A stretch of DNA of 64,000 bases, taken from NCBI GenBank assembly GCA_030180135.1, contig CM058239.1, positions 79,243,823 through 79,307,822 of the forward strand. Reading direction: 5' to 3'. The stretch comes from Orychophragmus violaceus. Lineage: Eukaryota > Streptophyta > Magnoliopsida > Brassicales > Brassicaceae. The position numbers and the translations under genes are program-made. Position 1 is the stretch's first letter, and every line of letters begins with the position of its first letter. The notes under the pieces were generated by a model. The model had not been told where the DNA came from and ran no database searches. It worked only from the letters and a program-made list of their open reading frames with translations. Of this stretch, positions 36,193 to 45,670 are shown piece after piece.

Positions 36193-36773
36193 CTCTCTGA
36201 CTCTTCTTTAACTCTTGCGAAGCACAACTACAACTCTCGTCATATTTTGTCTTTCTTCATTTGCAAACCATTTTACATTTTGAAAATGAAACGAAGTTCT
36301 TACCAACACATACGTTTACCAACACATATTTTATATATACAGTCATAGATATTGTATGTCAAGACCATCGAATCTGAACATTCTCTTATAGAAATACACC
36401 ACCCACACAAAAATCTGGAGCTTTCTTATCTTTTAATAGACCTCAAACAATATCTTAGTTACGTAGTCACGCATTAACACATAAATTAATCTGTGTTGGA
36501 GAGATTCAACATGAATTCTCAAGTAGGTTTAATATATCTTCAAACCAAAAAATGAAGGAAATAATTTTATTTTTTTAAATGAAAAAATATTGGATATACG
36601 TACGTGATGAAAACCTCTATCAATTAATTTATTATGAAAATAAAATATCAAGTACGTTATATGAGAACAATTAGTTTTTATTTTGCTAGCATATATATAT
36701 CATGTTCAAAAACTATCATTCCTCTATATTGCTTTAATTGGTTTTTCCAAATCATGATGCTGGGAACATCGAG
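36193..36773 (+). repeat. Segmental duplication, copy B
   Basis: Matches copy A (20292-21138) without the MITE. It carries one extra short direct repeat (ACCAACACATACGTTT before ACCAACACATATTTT, about 36302-36330). It has one copy of AGTCATAG at the MITE insertion point, i.e. the empty site. Confidence 0.9.
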
Positions 36774-36801
36774 TTGGAACATTAAGAGAGAGAGAGATAG
36801 G

Positions 36802-36802
36802 T

Positions 36803-36868
<66 letters not shown>
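36802..36868. repeat. (TA)n microsatellite
   Basis: About 65 bp of alternating TA directly after a short GA run (36785-36797). Confidence 0.95.
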
Positions 36869-36871
<3 letters not shown>

Positions 36872-37029
36872 GTGTATGTTTCTGATGTGTTGGTAAAAGT
36901 ATGAAGTTACGGCGCCAGTTGGGCAACTTTTTCTAATTTTAAATGTAAGATCCTGAACATTACATTTATTTTAGTCATTAAACGTTATCATATTCACAGT
37001 AAGAAGTGGATACATGTCTAAGACTAAGA

Positions 37030-37132
37030 GTGTATGCATATGCACAGTAAAAAGTGGAGACATGTACCCGTATTTACCATGTGTATGCATATGCAAAGTA
37101 AAGAAGTGGATACATGTACCCGTATTTACCAT
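37030..37132. repeat. 51-bp tandem repeat, two copies
   Basis: GTGTATGCATATGCA(C/A)AGTA ... ACATGTACCCGTATTTACCAT is repeated head to tail (about 37030-37080 and 37081-37132), with a partial third copy upstream near 36996. Confidence 0.85.
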
Positions 37133-37352
37133 ATTCTAGAAATCAAGATTTCGAAATTTTTTGAGTCGGATAACGAATAGTACCTAATTATTTTTGGAGT
37201 TGATGGTGTTGTGAAAACTCGAGCAAAAAAAAAAACAATTAGTCTCTCTCTCGGAGGCGATTTTAGCGCGATAAGGTCCCGTCCTTTTTCCAGTTTCTCT
37301 CGCCGATTTCGTTGCTCTCCGCCGCCGGCGAGCTTTTGGGTCATCATCTCTG

Positions 37353-39281
37353 ATGGCCAAGAAGAAGCCCCCCAAAAAATCCCCTCCAAAGCGCCCCTCA
37401 AAAATCCCAAATTCACCCATTTCAAACCCTAATTCGCCACCAAAATCCCTAATCTCGCCGCCTAACCCGCCTCTTTCTCCGCCTTCTTCTCCGCTTTCTC
37501 CGGCCCCTTCATTCGAGCCGCCTTCTTCTCCTCTTTTAGCCACTCCCATCTCGGTTGCCTCGCCTTCGCTTGGATCCCCAGGCTCAGAGCCGTGGCACCC
37601 CCCAATGGAGCTCAAGGCACCTTTAGCTTCCTCCTCTCCTGGAGCCGCGGCAATAGAGACTTCGGTCTCTGTAAGCCCTCCCTCCGGAGCGCCAGGTTCG
37701 CTAGCCACCAGCCAATCCCAGTCTAAGGCAATAGAGGCATCAGCCTCTCTAAGTCCCGAGCACGGATTGGAAGGTTCTCCGCCTTCACAGGATGTTGCTG
37801 TTACTTCGGAAAAGATTGGTTCGTCCCTTGGACTGAACTCGGATCCGACAAGTGCCCAAGCTCGGTCTTCACCGACTAAGCTGGCCACTAATGCAGCCCC
37901 TGAGGAAGTGAGGACACCAATATCATCCTCTGAAATTGGTGGTCCAAGTAACTCTGCGCCTGAACTTGAAGTTTCAGACCCAGTATCAAAGTCTGTTGTA
38001 TCCGAGCAGGCAGATATAGAAGCACCTACTCCCGGCGGTTTATCGAAAAGCCAAGGCCAGAATGTAGCTGCAGGAAAAGCAAACCCAGGCACTAAGCCAG
38101 TTAGCTCTTGGCTGGATGTCGCAAGAGGTTCAAGTAAGAAATTGTCAAAGAAAGGCACGTCTTTTACCCTTCCATTGGGTGAGATATGCACTGATATCCC
38201 AAACTCAGTGATTGAAAAGAACAAAAGTTCGTGGGAATGCTTCGTCTTGGGGCAGTTCTACTCCAACCCGCCTTCTCAGGGAACTCTCCATAACATCGTA
38301 AATGGTATTTGGAGTAAGTACTACAGAGATGTATCAGTCACGAAGATGGAAGGTCACTCCTTCTTGTTCAGGATACCGAATGTGCAAACAAGAAATAGAG
38401 TAATCCAGCAGAGGCTTTGGCAAATAGGTGGTCAGACTATGTTCGTCGCTAAGTGGGAACCTGGCCTTTCCACTGAGAAGCCTGAACTGACCTCAGCTCC
38501 AATCTGGCTTGAACTTCGGGACGTTCCACTGCAATTCTTCAATGAGGACGCACTAGAAAGAATTGCTAGCCTAGTGGGTGATCCCAAATTTCTCCATCAA
38601 TCAACGGCAAATAAAACAAACCTGGAAGTGGCAAAGGTTTTCACCATCATCGACCCCCGCAAACCTCTGCCGGAGGCGGTTAACGCTAGATTCCAGAATG
38701 GAGAAATCAGAAGAGTGCGTGTCTCTAGCCCCTGGATGCCTCCCGTATGTGAGTTTTGCAAAGACATTGGGCACTCAATAAAGAAGTGCACATCAGCCCC
38801 CATTACGTGAAAACGGTGTAAATCGACGGCTCACTCAGGCACTGATTGCCCGAGAGCTAAATCTGAGGCATCAGGGCAAAAAGCAGGGGAGCCAAATGTT
38901 TTGAACAAACCAAAACCGCCGGCTAAATCAGCTACTAAGCCAATGTCGACAAAGGCCTGGGTAGAAGCGAAATTCTCTTCGGCTTTGAAGAATGTTGGGG
39001 ATGTCTCAAAGTCAAAACGAGTTTCTTTTGAGGCTTCAAAGCCATCGGAAGCTAGGGACTACTTGATACTAGACCTGCAACATGAGAATACTGTATCGGC
39101 TTTAGTGGATCAAGTTAACCAGCCCGTCTCTGAACCAGAAGCTGACTCCTCCGATGTGGCATCCTCAGACTATGATTTGCCGATGAAAGAGGCAAGATTG
39201 GACCCGGACTTTTCCTTGGTCAAAACGAATAAGAAGAAGAAGAAGGGAAGGAGGGGCAAGGGCCCCAAATCAACTCATTAA
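37353..39281 (+). pseudogene. LINE ORF1 protein (DUF4283 + zinc knuckle), one nonsense codon
   Basis: ORF1 encodes the RNA-binding particle protein of the LINE. The start is the ATG at 37353 (MAKKKPPKKSPPKRPSKIPN), followed by a long Pro/Ser-rich region, then DUF4283 at about residues 290-400 (SSWECFVLGQFYSNPPSQGT, VTKMEGHSFLFRIPN). A zinc knuckle, CEFCKDIGHSIKKC, occupies residues 466-479. TGA at 38808-38810 stops it in the context ACGTGAAAA; ACGCGAAAA would read Arg, so a CpG-to-TpG change is likely. The same frame stays open from there to 39281 with a second Cys/His cluster (CKSTAHSGTDC) and a Lys-rich end (KKKKKGRRGKG). Otherwise complete at 642 codons. Confidence 0.9.
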
Positions 39282-39283
39282 TT

Positions 39284-42200
39284 ATGTGTACAGACATATT
39301 TTGCTGGAACGTCCGCGGATTCAACGTTTTCTCACACCGAAGCGGATTTAAAAAATGGCATAAGGCCAATAACCCTATTTTTGGCGGCATTATAGAGTCG
39401 CACGTTAAACAGACGAAGCATGAGAAGATTATCAGAGGTATCTTACCTAGCTGGTCTCATGATAGTAACTATGAATTTTCTCCCCTTGGAAGAATCTGGA
39501 TGCTTTGGCATCCGTGTGTTAAGGTATCAGTCTTTGCCAAGTCTCTGCAAATGATATCAGCGGAAGTGTTATTGCCTGATCAGACCCAGCCTGTTGTGAT
39601 CTCTATAGTATATGGTAGTAATGAAGATAGCGAGAGGATAGCCCTGTGGCAGGAAATCTCAGAATTGGCTTCAAGCGGTTGGACAAGAGGGAAACCATGG
39701 CTTCTTCTTGGGGACTTCAACCAAACCCTAAACCCTTGGGAGCATTCCCATGCCTCCTCGCTTAATGTGGATGCGAGAATGAGGCACTTCCGTGACTGCC
39801 TGAGAACGTCGGAGTTGGCTGACCTCACTTTCCGAGGGCCAACGTTTACCTGGTGGAATAAGAGAAAGAGAGGGCCAATTGCAAAAAAGATTGACAGGAT
39901 CTTAGTGAATGATTTCTGGCTTGATAAATTCGCTTCTTCAGTGGCTTTTTTTGGGGAGCCTGACTTCTCTGATCACGCATCTTGTTGCGTCTCGCTATCC
40001 ACGGAGGGGAGCAGAAATAAAAGGCAGTTTAAATTCTATAATTTCCTCCTCCAGAACCCGGATTTCGTTCCTTTAATCGGTATTGAGTGGTTCTCCATGA
40101 ATATCTCTGGCTCTGCGATGTTCCGCGTCTCTCGGAAATTAAAGCTCCTGAAGAAAGTGATTCGTTCCTTTAGCAAAGACAACTACTCTCAGCTAGAGAA
40201 GAGAGTCATAGAAGCGCATGACATCTTGCTCCAGGCTCAGCATCAAGTCCTAGTACATCCCTCGGGGCAGAATGTGGAAATTGAACTAGAAGCAAACAGA
40301 AAATGGAGCATCTTGGCAGAGGCAGAAGAAAAATTCTTTCTTCAGCGCTCACGCGTCCTGTGGTCTACGGATGGAGATTGTGGGACTTCCTATTTCCATA
40401 AAATAGCTGATGGGAGGAAGGCAGTAAATCATATACATTTTTTGATCTCAGAAAATGGAGACAGGATTGAAACTCAAGCAGGGATTCATGCGCACTGTGT
40501 GGCCTATTTCAAAACGCTGCTCGCCCCTGACCTGGAACAGCCCATGTTAATCCAAGAAGACATGAATGCCTTGCTATCTTTTCGGTGTTCAGAGGATCAG
40601 AAGAGCTTATTGGCAAAAGACTTTACTCAAGAGGATGTCAAGAGAGCTTTCTTCTCTCTGCCGAGGAACAAAACTAGTGGTCCTGAAGGGTACTCAGCTG
40701 AATTCTACATCGCTTGTTGGGATTTTATCGGGCCAGAAGTGACGCAGGCCGTCTTAGAATTCTTCTCCACAGGGTCGCTTCTTGATCAATGGAATAGCAC
40801 CACTCTGGTTCTAATCCCAAAGGTCCCGAATGCTTCTTCAACTTCAGACTTCAGACCTATTAGCTGCCTCAATACGACCTATAAGGTCATTGCGAAGTTG
40901 CTGGCTAATCGCCTTAAGGAGCTCATGGACCAAGTTATTTGCCACTCACAATCGGCTTTCATCCCGGGGAGACTTCTATCGGAGAATGTATTGCTCGCCA
41001 CTGAGATCGTCCATGGCTACAACCACAAAAACATATCGCGTCGTGGAATGCTCAAAGTTGACCTTCGCAAAGCTTTTGACTCCGTTAGATGGGATTTCAT
41101 TCTCTCGGCTTTGAAAGCTTTAGGCATCCCCACGCGCTTCACAGCATGGATAGCTCAGTGTATAACAGCTCCTGCTTTTACAGTTTCGGTAAATGGCTCA
41201 ACTGATGGCTTCTTCAAAAGTACTACGGGCTTACGGCAAGGCGATCCGCTATCTCCGTACCTATTCGTACTAGCAATGGAGGTCTTTTCCTCTCTGCTCA
41301 AGCACAGATTTGAAGCAGGCTATATAGCGTACCACCCGCAAGCTTCAGATATAAATGTCTCTCACTTGATGTTCGCTGATGATGTGATGATCTTTTTTGA
41401 CGGAGGGTGCTCATCACTTCACGGCATTAGAGAGGCGCTGGATGACTTCGCGTCATGGTCCGGACTGCAAATGAACAGAGGCAAAACACAGCTATTTCAC
41501 GCTGGCCTGAACCGAATGGAATCCTCTGCCTTAGATAGGTTTGGTTTCCAAATCGGCTCGCTGCCGGTAAGATATTTAGGCCTCCCTCTAATGTCGCGTA
41601 AGCTGCGCTTGAATGAATATGAGCCGCTAATTCAATCTATCTCAGTGAGGTTCAGAAGCTGGTCTTCTCGCTCTCTGTCCTTCGCGGGCAGGCTCCAGCT
41701 GATAAAATCAGTAATCAATGGGAAAATGGTCTTCTGGTGTTCCACATTCATACTGCCAAAAGGTTGTATCAGACGTATAGAGTCTCTATGCTCAAGGTTC
41801 CTATGGTCAGGAAGTATAGAGGGTAGCACGCATGCTAAAGTCGCCTGGAGCAGAATCTGCTACCCGCGTAATGAGGGGGGACTAGGCCTGAGGAGTTTTG
41901 GCGTCTGGAACACGGCATTATGTTTGAGGCTTATCTGGTTTCTCTTTTCAAAACCAGACTCTCTGTGGGTACAATGGCACAACGCTACTCATCTTCGCAG
42001 TACAAGCTTCTGGGCAGTATCAGAACTTAGCACGGATTCGTGGGGGTGGACTACTTTGCTAAGATTACGAGAGCTGGCTGCAAGGTTCCTAAAAGGCGTT
42101 CTTGGTAATGGGCAAGTCTTGAGTTTCTGGTATGATTCATGGACTACTTTTGGCCCCTTGATAGAATATCTCGGTGCTAGTGGACCAAGAGATCAGAGGA

Positions 42201-42919
42201 TTCCTTTGAAGAGCGTGGTGGCTGTAGCATGTAATGAATCGAGATGGCTTCTTCCTCAACCGCGTTCAGAAGAGTCTGTATCCCTCCTGGCTTATCTCAC
42301 AACAATCCCTATCCCATCTCAGGTTGAGTTTCCAGATCACTATGAATGGATAACTGATGATACTGCAGGACTCTACTCGTCTTCCAAAACATGGAATGCT
42401 ATAAGACCAAGGCGTGACGTGGTTGACTGGGCTGATACCATCTGGTTCAAAGGGGCAGTGCCGCGTCAGGCTTTCCACATGTGGACGAGCCAGTTGGACA
42501 GGATGCCTACTCGAGCAAGACTTGCACAATGGGACGACTCGATCCCCTCCGTTTGCTGCCTCTGCGGAACACACGAAGAGACAAGAGATCATGTTCTCCT
42601 GTGCTGTGATTTTAGCTCCTGCGTTTGGGATATCATGTTCAGAAAGTATCCTAGAAGCAGGAATCTAATGTGCTCCTGGCAAGAGATGCTGTCATGGATG
42701 AAATCATCCTTAAAAGAAACGCCAGCAACACTACGCAAGATTACAACTCAGTCAATTCTCTACCATATATGGAAGCAGCGAAACAATCTCCTCCACAACA
42801 AGATTTCTCTAACGCCAGAAGCTGTCTTCAAGCTCATTGAGAGAGATGTAAGAAATACAATCTTCGCAAGGCGGAACCGTAAGAAGTTCAAAAACCTCAT
42901 GAGGTGTTGGCTTTCTTAA
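39284..42919 (+). CDS. LINE ORF2: endonuclease-reverse transcriptase, intact frame
   Basis: A 1211-residue protein that nicks target DNA and reverse-transcribes the LINE RNA there. The APE-type endonuclease (residues 1-235) shows the expected residues: N9 (CWN), E38 (IIES), D144/N146 (GDFN), D204/R205 and S229-D230-H231. The reverse transcriptase (about 500-770) has FRPISCLNTTYKVIAKLLAN, D593 in KVDLRKAFDSVRWDF, RQGDPLSPYLF and the catalytic FADD at 697-700. A zf-RVT domain is near residues 1040-1130 (VPRQAFHMW, CCLCGTHEETRDHVLLCC). It starts two bases after the ORF1 stop. The family's key residues all appear present, so the protein could be active. ORF1 is broken, so mobility would need ORF1 from another copy. 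Confidence 0.94.
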   Translation: MCTDIFCWNVRGFNVFSHRSGFKKWHKANNPIFGGIIESHVKQTKHEKIIRGILPSWSHDSNYEFSPLGRIWMLWHPCVKVSVFAKSLQMISAEVLLPDQTQPVVISIVYGSNEDSERIALWQEISELASSGWTRGKPWLLLGDFNQTLNPWEHSHASSLNVDARMRHFRDCLRTSELADLTFRGPTFTWWNKRKRGPIAKKIDRILVNDFWLDKFASSVAFFGEPDFSDHASCCVSLSTEGSRNKRQFKFYNFLLQNPDFVPLIGIEWFSMNISGSAMFRVSRKLKLLKKVIRSFSKDNYSQLEKRVIEAHDILLQAQHQVLVHPSGQNVEIELEANRKWSILAEAEEKFFLQRSRVLWSTDGDCGTSYFHKIADGRKAVNHIHFLISENGDRIETQAGIHAHCVAYFKTLLAPDLEQPMLIQEDMNALLSFRCSEDQKSLLAKDFTQEDVKRAFFSLPRNKTSGPEGYSAEFYIACWDFIGPEVTQAVLEFFSTGSLLDQWNSTTLVLIPKVPNASSTSDFRPISCLNTTYKVIAKLLANRLKELMDQVICHSQSAFIPGRLLSENVLLATEIVHGYNHKNISRRGMLKVDLRKAFDSVRWDFILSALKALGIPTRFTAWIAQCITAPAFTVSVNGSTDGFFKSTTGLRQGDPLSPYLFVLAMEVFSSLLKHRFEAGYIAYHPQASDINVSHLMFADDVMIFFDGGCSSLHGIREALDDFASWSGLQMNRGKTQLFHAGLNRMESSALDRFGFQIGSLPVRYLGLPLMSRKLRLNEYEPLIQSISVRFRSWSSRSLSFAGRLQLIKSVINGKMVFWCSTFILPKGCIRRIESLCSRFLWSGSIEGSTHAKVAWSRICYPRNEGGLGLRSFGVWNTALCLRLIWFLFSKPDSLWVQWHNATHLRSTSFWAVSELSTDSWGWTTLLRLRELAARFLKGVLGNGQVLSFWYDSWTTFGPLIEYLGASGPRDQRIPLKSVVAVACNESRWLLPQPRSEESVSLLAYLTTIPIPSQVEFPDHYEWITDDTAGLYSSSKTWNAIRPRRDVVDWADTIWFKGAVPRQAFHMWTSQLDRMPTRARLAQWDDSIPSVCCLCGTHEETRDHVLLCCDFSSCVWDIMFRKYPRSRNLMCSWQEMLSWMKSSLKETPATLRKITTQSILYHIWKQRNNLLHNKISLTPEAVFKLIERDVRNTIFARRNRKKFKNLMRCWLS

Positions 42920-43079
42920 CTACTAGGAATCTATCTTTCCTTTCACTCATGTATCCTTGCTTTTATATTTTTTTGCCAAGGGTTCATGATTCTCTAGGAT
43001 AAACTTTTGTAAATCCAAACTCTTCATTATATATGAAATTAACAGTTTAGCAAAAAAAAAAAAAAAAAAAATTATTTTC

Positions 43080-43647
43080 AGGAAATTTACATGCAACTAT
43101 GGTTAAGGTTTTCTCCATATAATATATTGCGCATGATACAACATTTTTGAGTGGTTAAATATGCCATATCCACAATCTTTTTGATCAAAACATAATACAG
43201 TCCATTATCTAATATTTAAGGCAATATATTAATTTGAGATCATTCATTTGCCCATCCCTAGGGCAGTCAGAAGAGAATAAGAGTCCACTATATTACGCTT
43301 TGCTACCCAAACAAATTAAGTCGAAAATACATGATTCTAAAAGTTTTACCTTTTGATCATAAATTTTTTTTTTACCTTTTTAATTTATGAAACTTGAACA
43401 GTGTAACCACTTTTATGTTAATCCATTTGATTTGCTATATTATTTTCTTTCTCATCCGTATGTAATTTTTGAGTTCCATCAATATCCACTATGCACGAAT
43501 AAAAGAGTAAAATCATCATAGAACAAAGTAGGCGTCACACACTAACCCCAGTGGTATACAAAACGAAACGAAAAAGAGAGAAAATAAATATGAGTTATCT
43601 ATTTTTAGATCCATTTTCCCATAACACACAACAAAGAGACGTTTATC

Positions 43648-43690
<43 letters not shown>

Positions 43691-43773
43691 AGAATAATGA
43701 TTCTTTCTTTTTCTACTTCTTGTCTAAATTTTAAACTCACCAACAACATCTACAATATTTGCTTTCCAACCTC
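43080..43773. other. Intergenic, no gene seen; GA microsatellite at 43651-43689
   Basis: AT-rich unique sequence. A (GA)n run of about 38 bp lies just upstream of the MAX2-like fragment. The 77-codon minus-strand frame here includes the microsatellite and is not supported. Confidence 0.5.
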
Positions 43774-43978
43774 ATGGCTTCCTGACGTTAACAGCCTCGT
43801 CTCCTGCAAATTTGTTACCCTCGAGAGATCAACTCGGTCTCATCTCACTCTCCATGGCAATGCTCGTGATCTCGACCTTCTCCCTGTTTTCGATCCGTCT
43901 CTCACCTGGATCCCTCTTTCCTCTTCCTTCGGTGTCACTTCCTTGTCGCCTCTTTCCCGGATCACCAGAACCTTCTTG
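43774..43978 (+). pseudogene. MAX2: MAX2-like F-box/LRR gene fragment, 5' piece
   Basis: From an ATG at 43774 the sequence reads as a shortened MAX2 N-terminus: LPDV joined by deletion to LVSCKF, then LERSTRSHLTLHGNARDLDL. After a frameshift it reads to DHQNLL immediately before the CACTA end at 43979. MAX2 is the F-box subunit for strigolactone and karrikin signalling. Most of the F-box is deleted, so the copy is non-functional. The continuation of the same gene is at 11925-11796 on the minus strand. The last three bases, TTG, are the CACTA target duplication. Confidence 0.8.
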
Positions 43979-45670
43979 CACTACAAGAAAACAGCCGATA
44001 ACCGATAGACCAAACCGTCGGTAATCCGTCGGAAACCTGACCCAAAATACAATCGTCGGTTCTAGGGCGTCGGAAAATACAATCCGTCGGAAAACCGTCG
44101 GTAATTCCGACCCAAAATTTTCCGACGGCTTATCAACGGTTTATCGACGGTTATTAAACCAACCGTTTACCGATTAAAAAATCAGACGATTTAACCGACG
44201 GGTTATCGACGATAAACCGACGGTAAACCAACAACTCGAACCGTCGGTTATTAATAACCAGATTACCGACGGTAAACCGACGGCTCGTAATTTTGTTATT
44301 TTTATTTATTTTAATTTATTTAATAAATTATTTAATATAAAATATTAAAATATTTTTAATATGAAATATTTTATAAAATTATTATTAAAAGTATTAAAAT
44401 TACATAAAATTGGGATCCACATTGGGTCCCAGTCCCGTCCCCATTCCCGTTCCCGTTCTCGTTCCCGTTCTCATTCCCTCTACAGAGCCCGTACCCGTAC
44501 CCATCCCCGTTCCCGACGCTCCTGTTCCCACTTTCGGTCCCCCTATAGTAAATGTCGTCCCGTCCAATTCTCCTAGAAGAGGTCCGCCAAACCGAATGTA
44601 GTTCATGATTTGATCTCGCATCTCCGCCAACTTTCTTTCATTTTCCATCCTTTCCTCTTGCATCCGAGTTTCAAAACTCGTCTTGAGAGCTGTAATTTCT
44701 GCGTCTTTCTCGTGCAAAGCTTCGGTGAAGACGTCGTTCTCTGGTCGGAAGCGGGAATGCGGTGTCGACCCTTCCTCCCCCAAGTTTCCTAAACCGAAAA
44801 CTCGACCCTTCCTACGCTGGGATTCCTGCAAAGTAACTAACAAATTAGTTACACAGATCAAGTAAATATGAGTTATGTAAATTTTTAGTAAACACACAAA
44901 CTTACCTCAAGAAAGATCTCGTTGATCCTTTGCGACGGTACCTCATCCGTTGAGCCCACTTCCTCAGACTTTTGGGTCTGGACCTCCTCTACCTGCCTCT
45001 TTTCCGATTCTACGATTCTCTGAACGACTGGATCCTAGATCTCGCCCATAGTCTTGTTCGTATGGCCCTCCACAGTGAGCTCAACAAACGTCGGGTCGCG
45101 TCTTGTCTTTTGTTTCTACACATTTTTTTAACGGTCAATACTATTAAATTAATTACATTATTGAAAATTCTAAAAACGATACTTACAAAGTCAATCCTGC
45201 CCTGTGCGGTGCTCTTTGCTCCCGTGTTATGTGTCGCCATCCCCATACCATTTCCATCACTCTTGCGGTTCTGGGAATGCGTCGAGGAGTCCGCTGCTGT
45301 AGCAGACAAGGACCAATGACGGATGAACCCTGCAAACAATGTGAGGTTCACTCCCTTCGGCTCTTCCCCTAAAACCCACTTCTGCTTCCACTCGTTCAAG
45401 ACGTGAGAGTAGTGGCTCTTCGCCTTCCGGTGGAATCCCTTCTCCATGATCGATGTATGATTCCTATCATAAGTGTACTCTTGCTAAAAAAACGATAGAT
45501 GTTAGCAAAAATTTATAAAAATTACAAATTTGTAAACCGTCGGACGGAGATATACATACCGCGAATTGGCGGAACCAATTATGTTGCTCGGACCTGGGCA
45601 TCTTCAAGTATAGCGGGTACGGGTGACGGAGCATGCTACACATCATTCCTAAAATGCTATGGACATATTT
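43979..45670 (-). mobile_element. CACTA element family 2, 3' half, minus strand
   Basis: It begins on the plus strand with CACTACAAGAAAACA, the same 15 bases as at 11926, followed by CCGTCGGTAA / CGACGGTTTA subterminal repeats to about 44290. A tnpA-type gene on the minus strand follows. It stops abruptly near 45670, where Athila sequence begins. It lacks tnp2 and a second terminus. Together with 11926-16200, inverted, it would form one complete CACTA element. Confidence 0.85.
44400..45670 (-). pseudogene. CACTA tnpA-type protein (Transposase_24/PTTA), truncated
   Basis: Read from right to left: LRHPYPLYLKMPRSEQHNWF (about 45640-45570), an intron, MEKGFHRKAKSHYSHVLNEW and VNLTLFAGFIRHWSLSATAA (45447-45290), an intron, a Glu-rich block, then GEEGSTPHSRF and an EITALKTSFETRMQEERMEN coiled coil (about 44790-44640), ending in a Gly-Thr-Gly-Met repeat tail at 44400. 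This is the accessory protein that binds subterminal repeats in CACTA elements. The N-terminus is missing beyond 45670, and some exons show frame breaks. Confidence 0.75.

Larger units (their letters stand above)
37196..43069 (+). mobile_element. L1-type LINE, near full length
   Basis: It has a 5' leader, ORF1 (37353-39281, one internal stop), ORF2 (39284-42919, uninterrupted), a 3' UTR of about 130 bp and a 19-base poly-A tail (43052-43070). A short duplication, AATTATTTT, sits before the leader (37186-37194) and directly after the poly-A (43070-43078), as expected of target-primed reverse transcription. The length of about 5.9 kb matches full-length plant L1 elements. Base composition is markedly GC-richer than the neighbouring AT-rich DNA. 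Confidence 0.92.

Noticed and set aside
37184..38224. 346-codon minus-strand open frame
   Set aside because: Antisense of LINE ORF1; its composition mirrors the Pro/Ser-rich sense strand and no domain is seen.
45010..45447. Full 145-codon frame as one exon
   Set aside because: Only its first 75 or so residues resemble tnpA. The rest (FVSIVFRIFNNVINLIVLTV) reads through an intron.
11926..45670. Two unrelated CACTA insertions as the explanation for the paired halves
   Set aside because: This would need identical termini, complementary gene content, matching TTG duplications and adjacent MAX2 segments by chance; the inversion explains all four. It remains the alternative to exclude.
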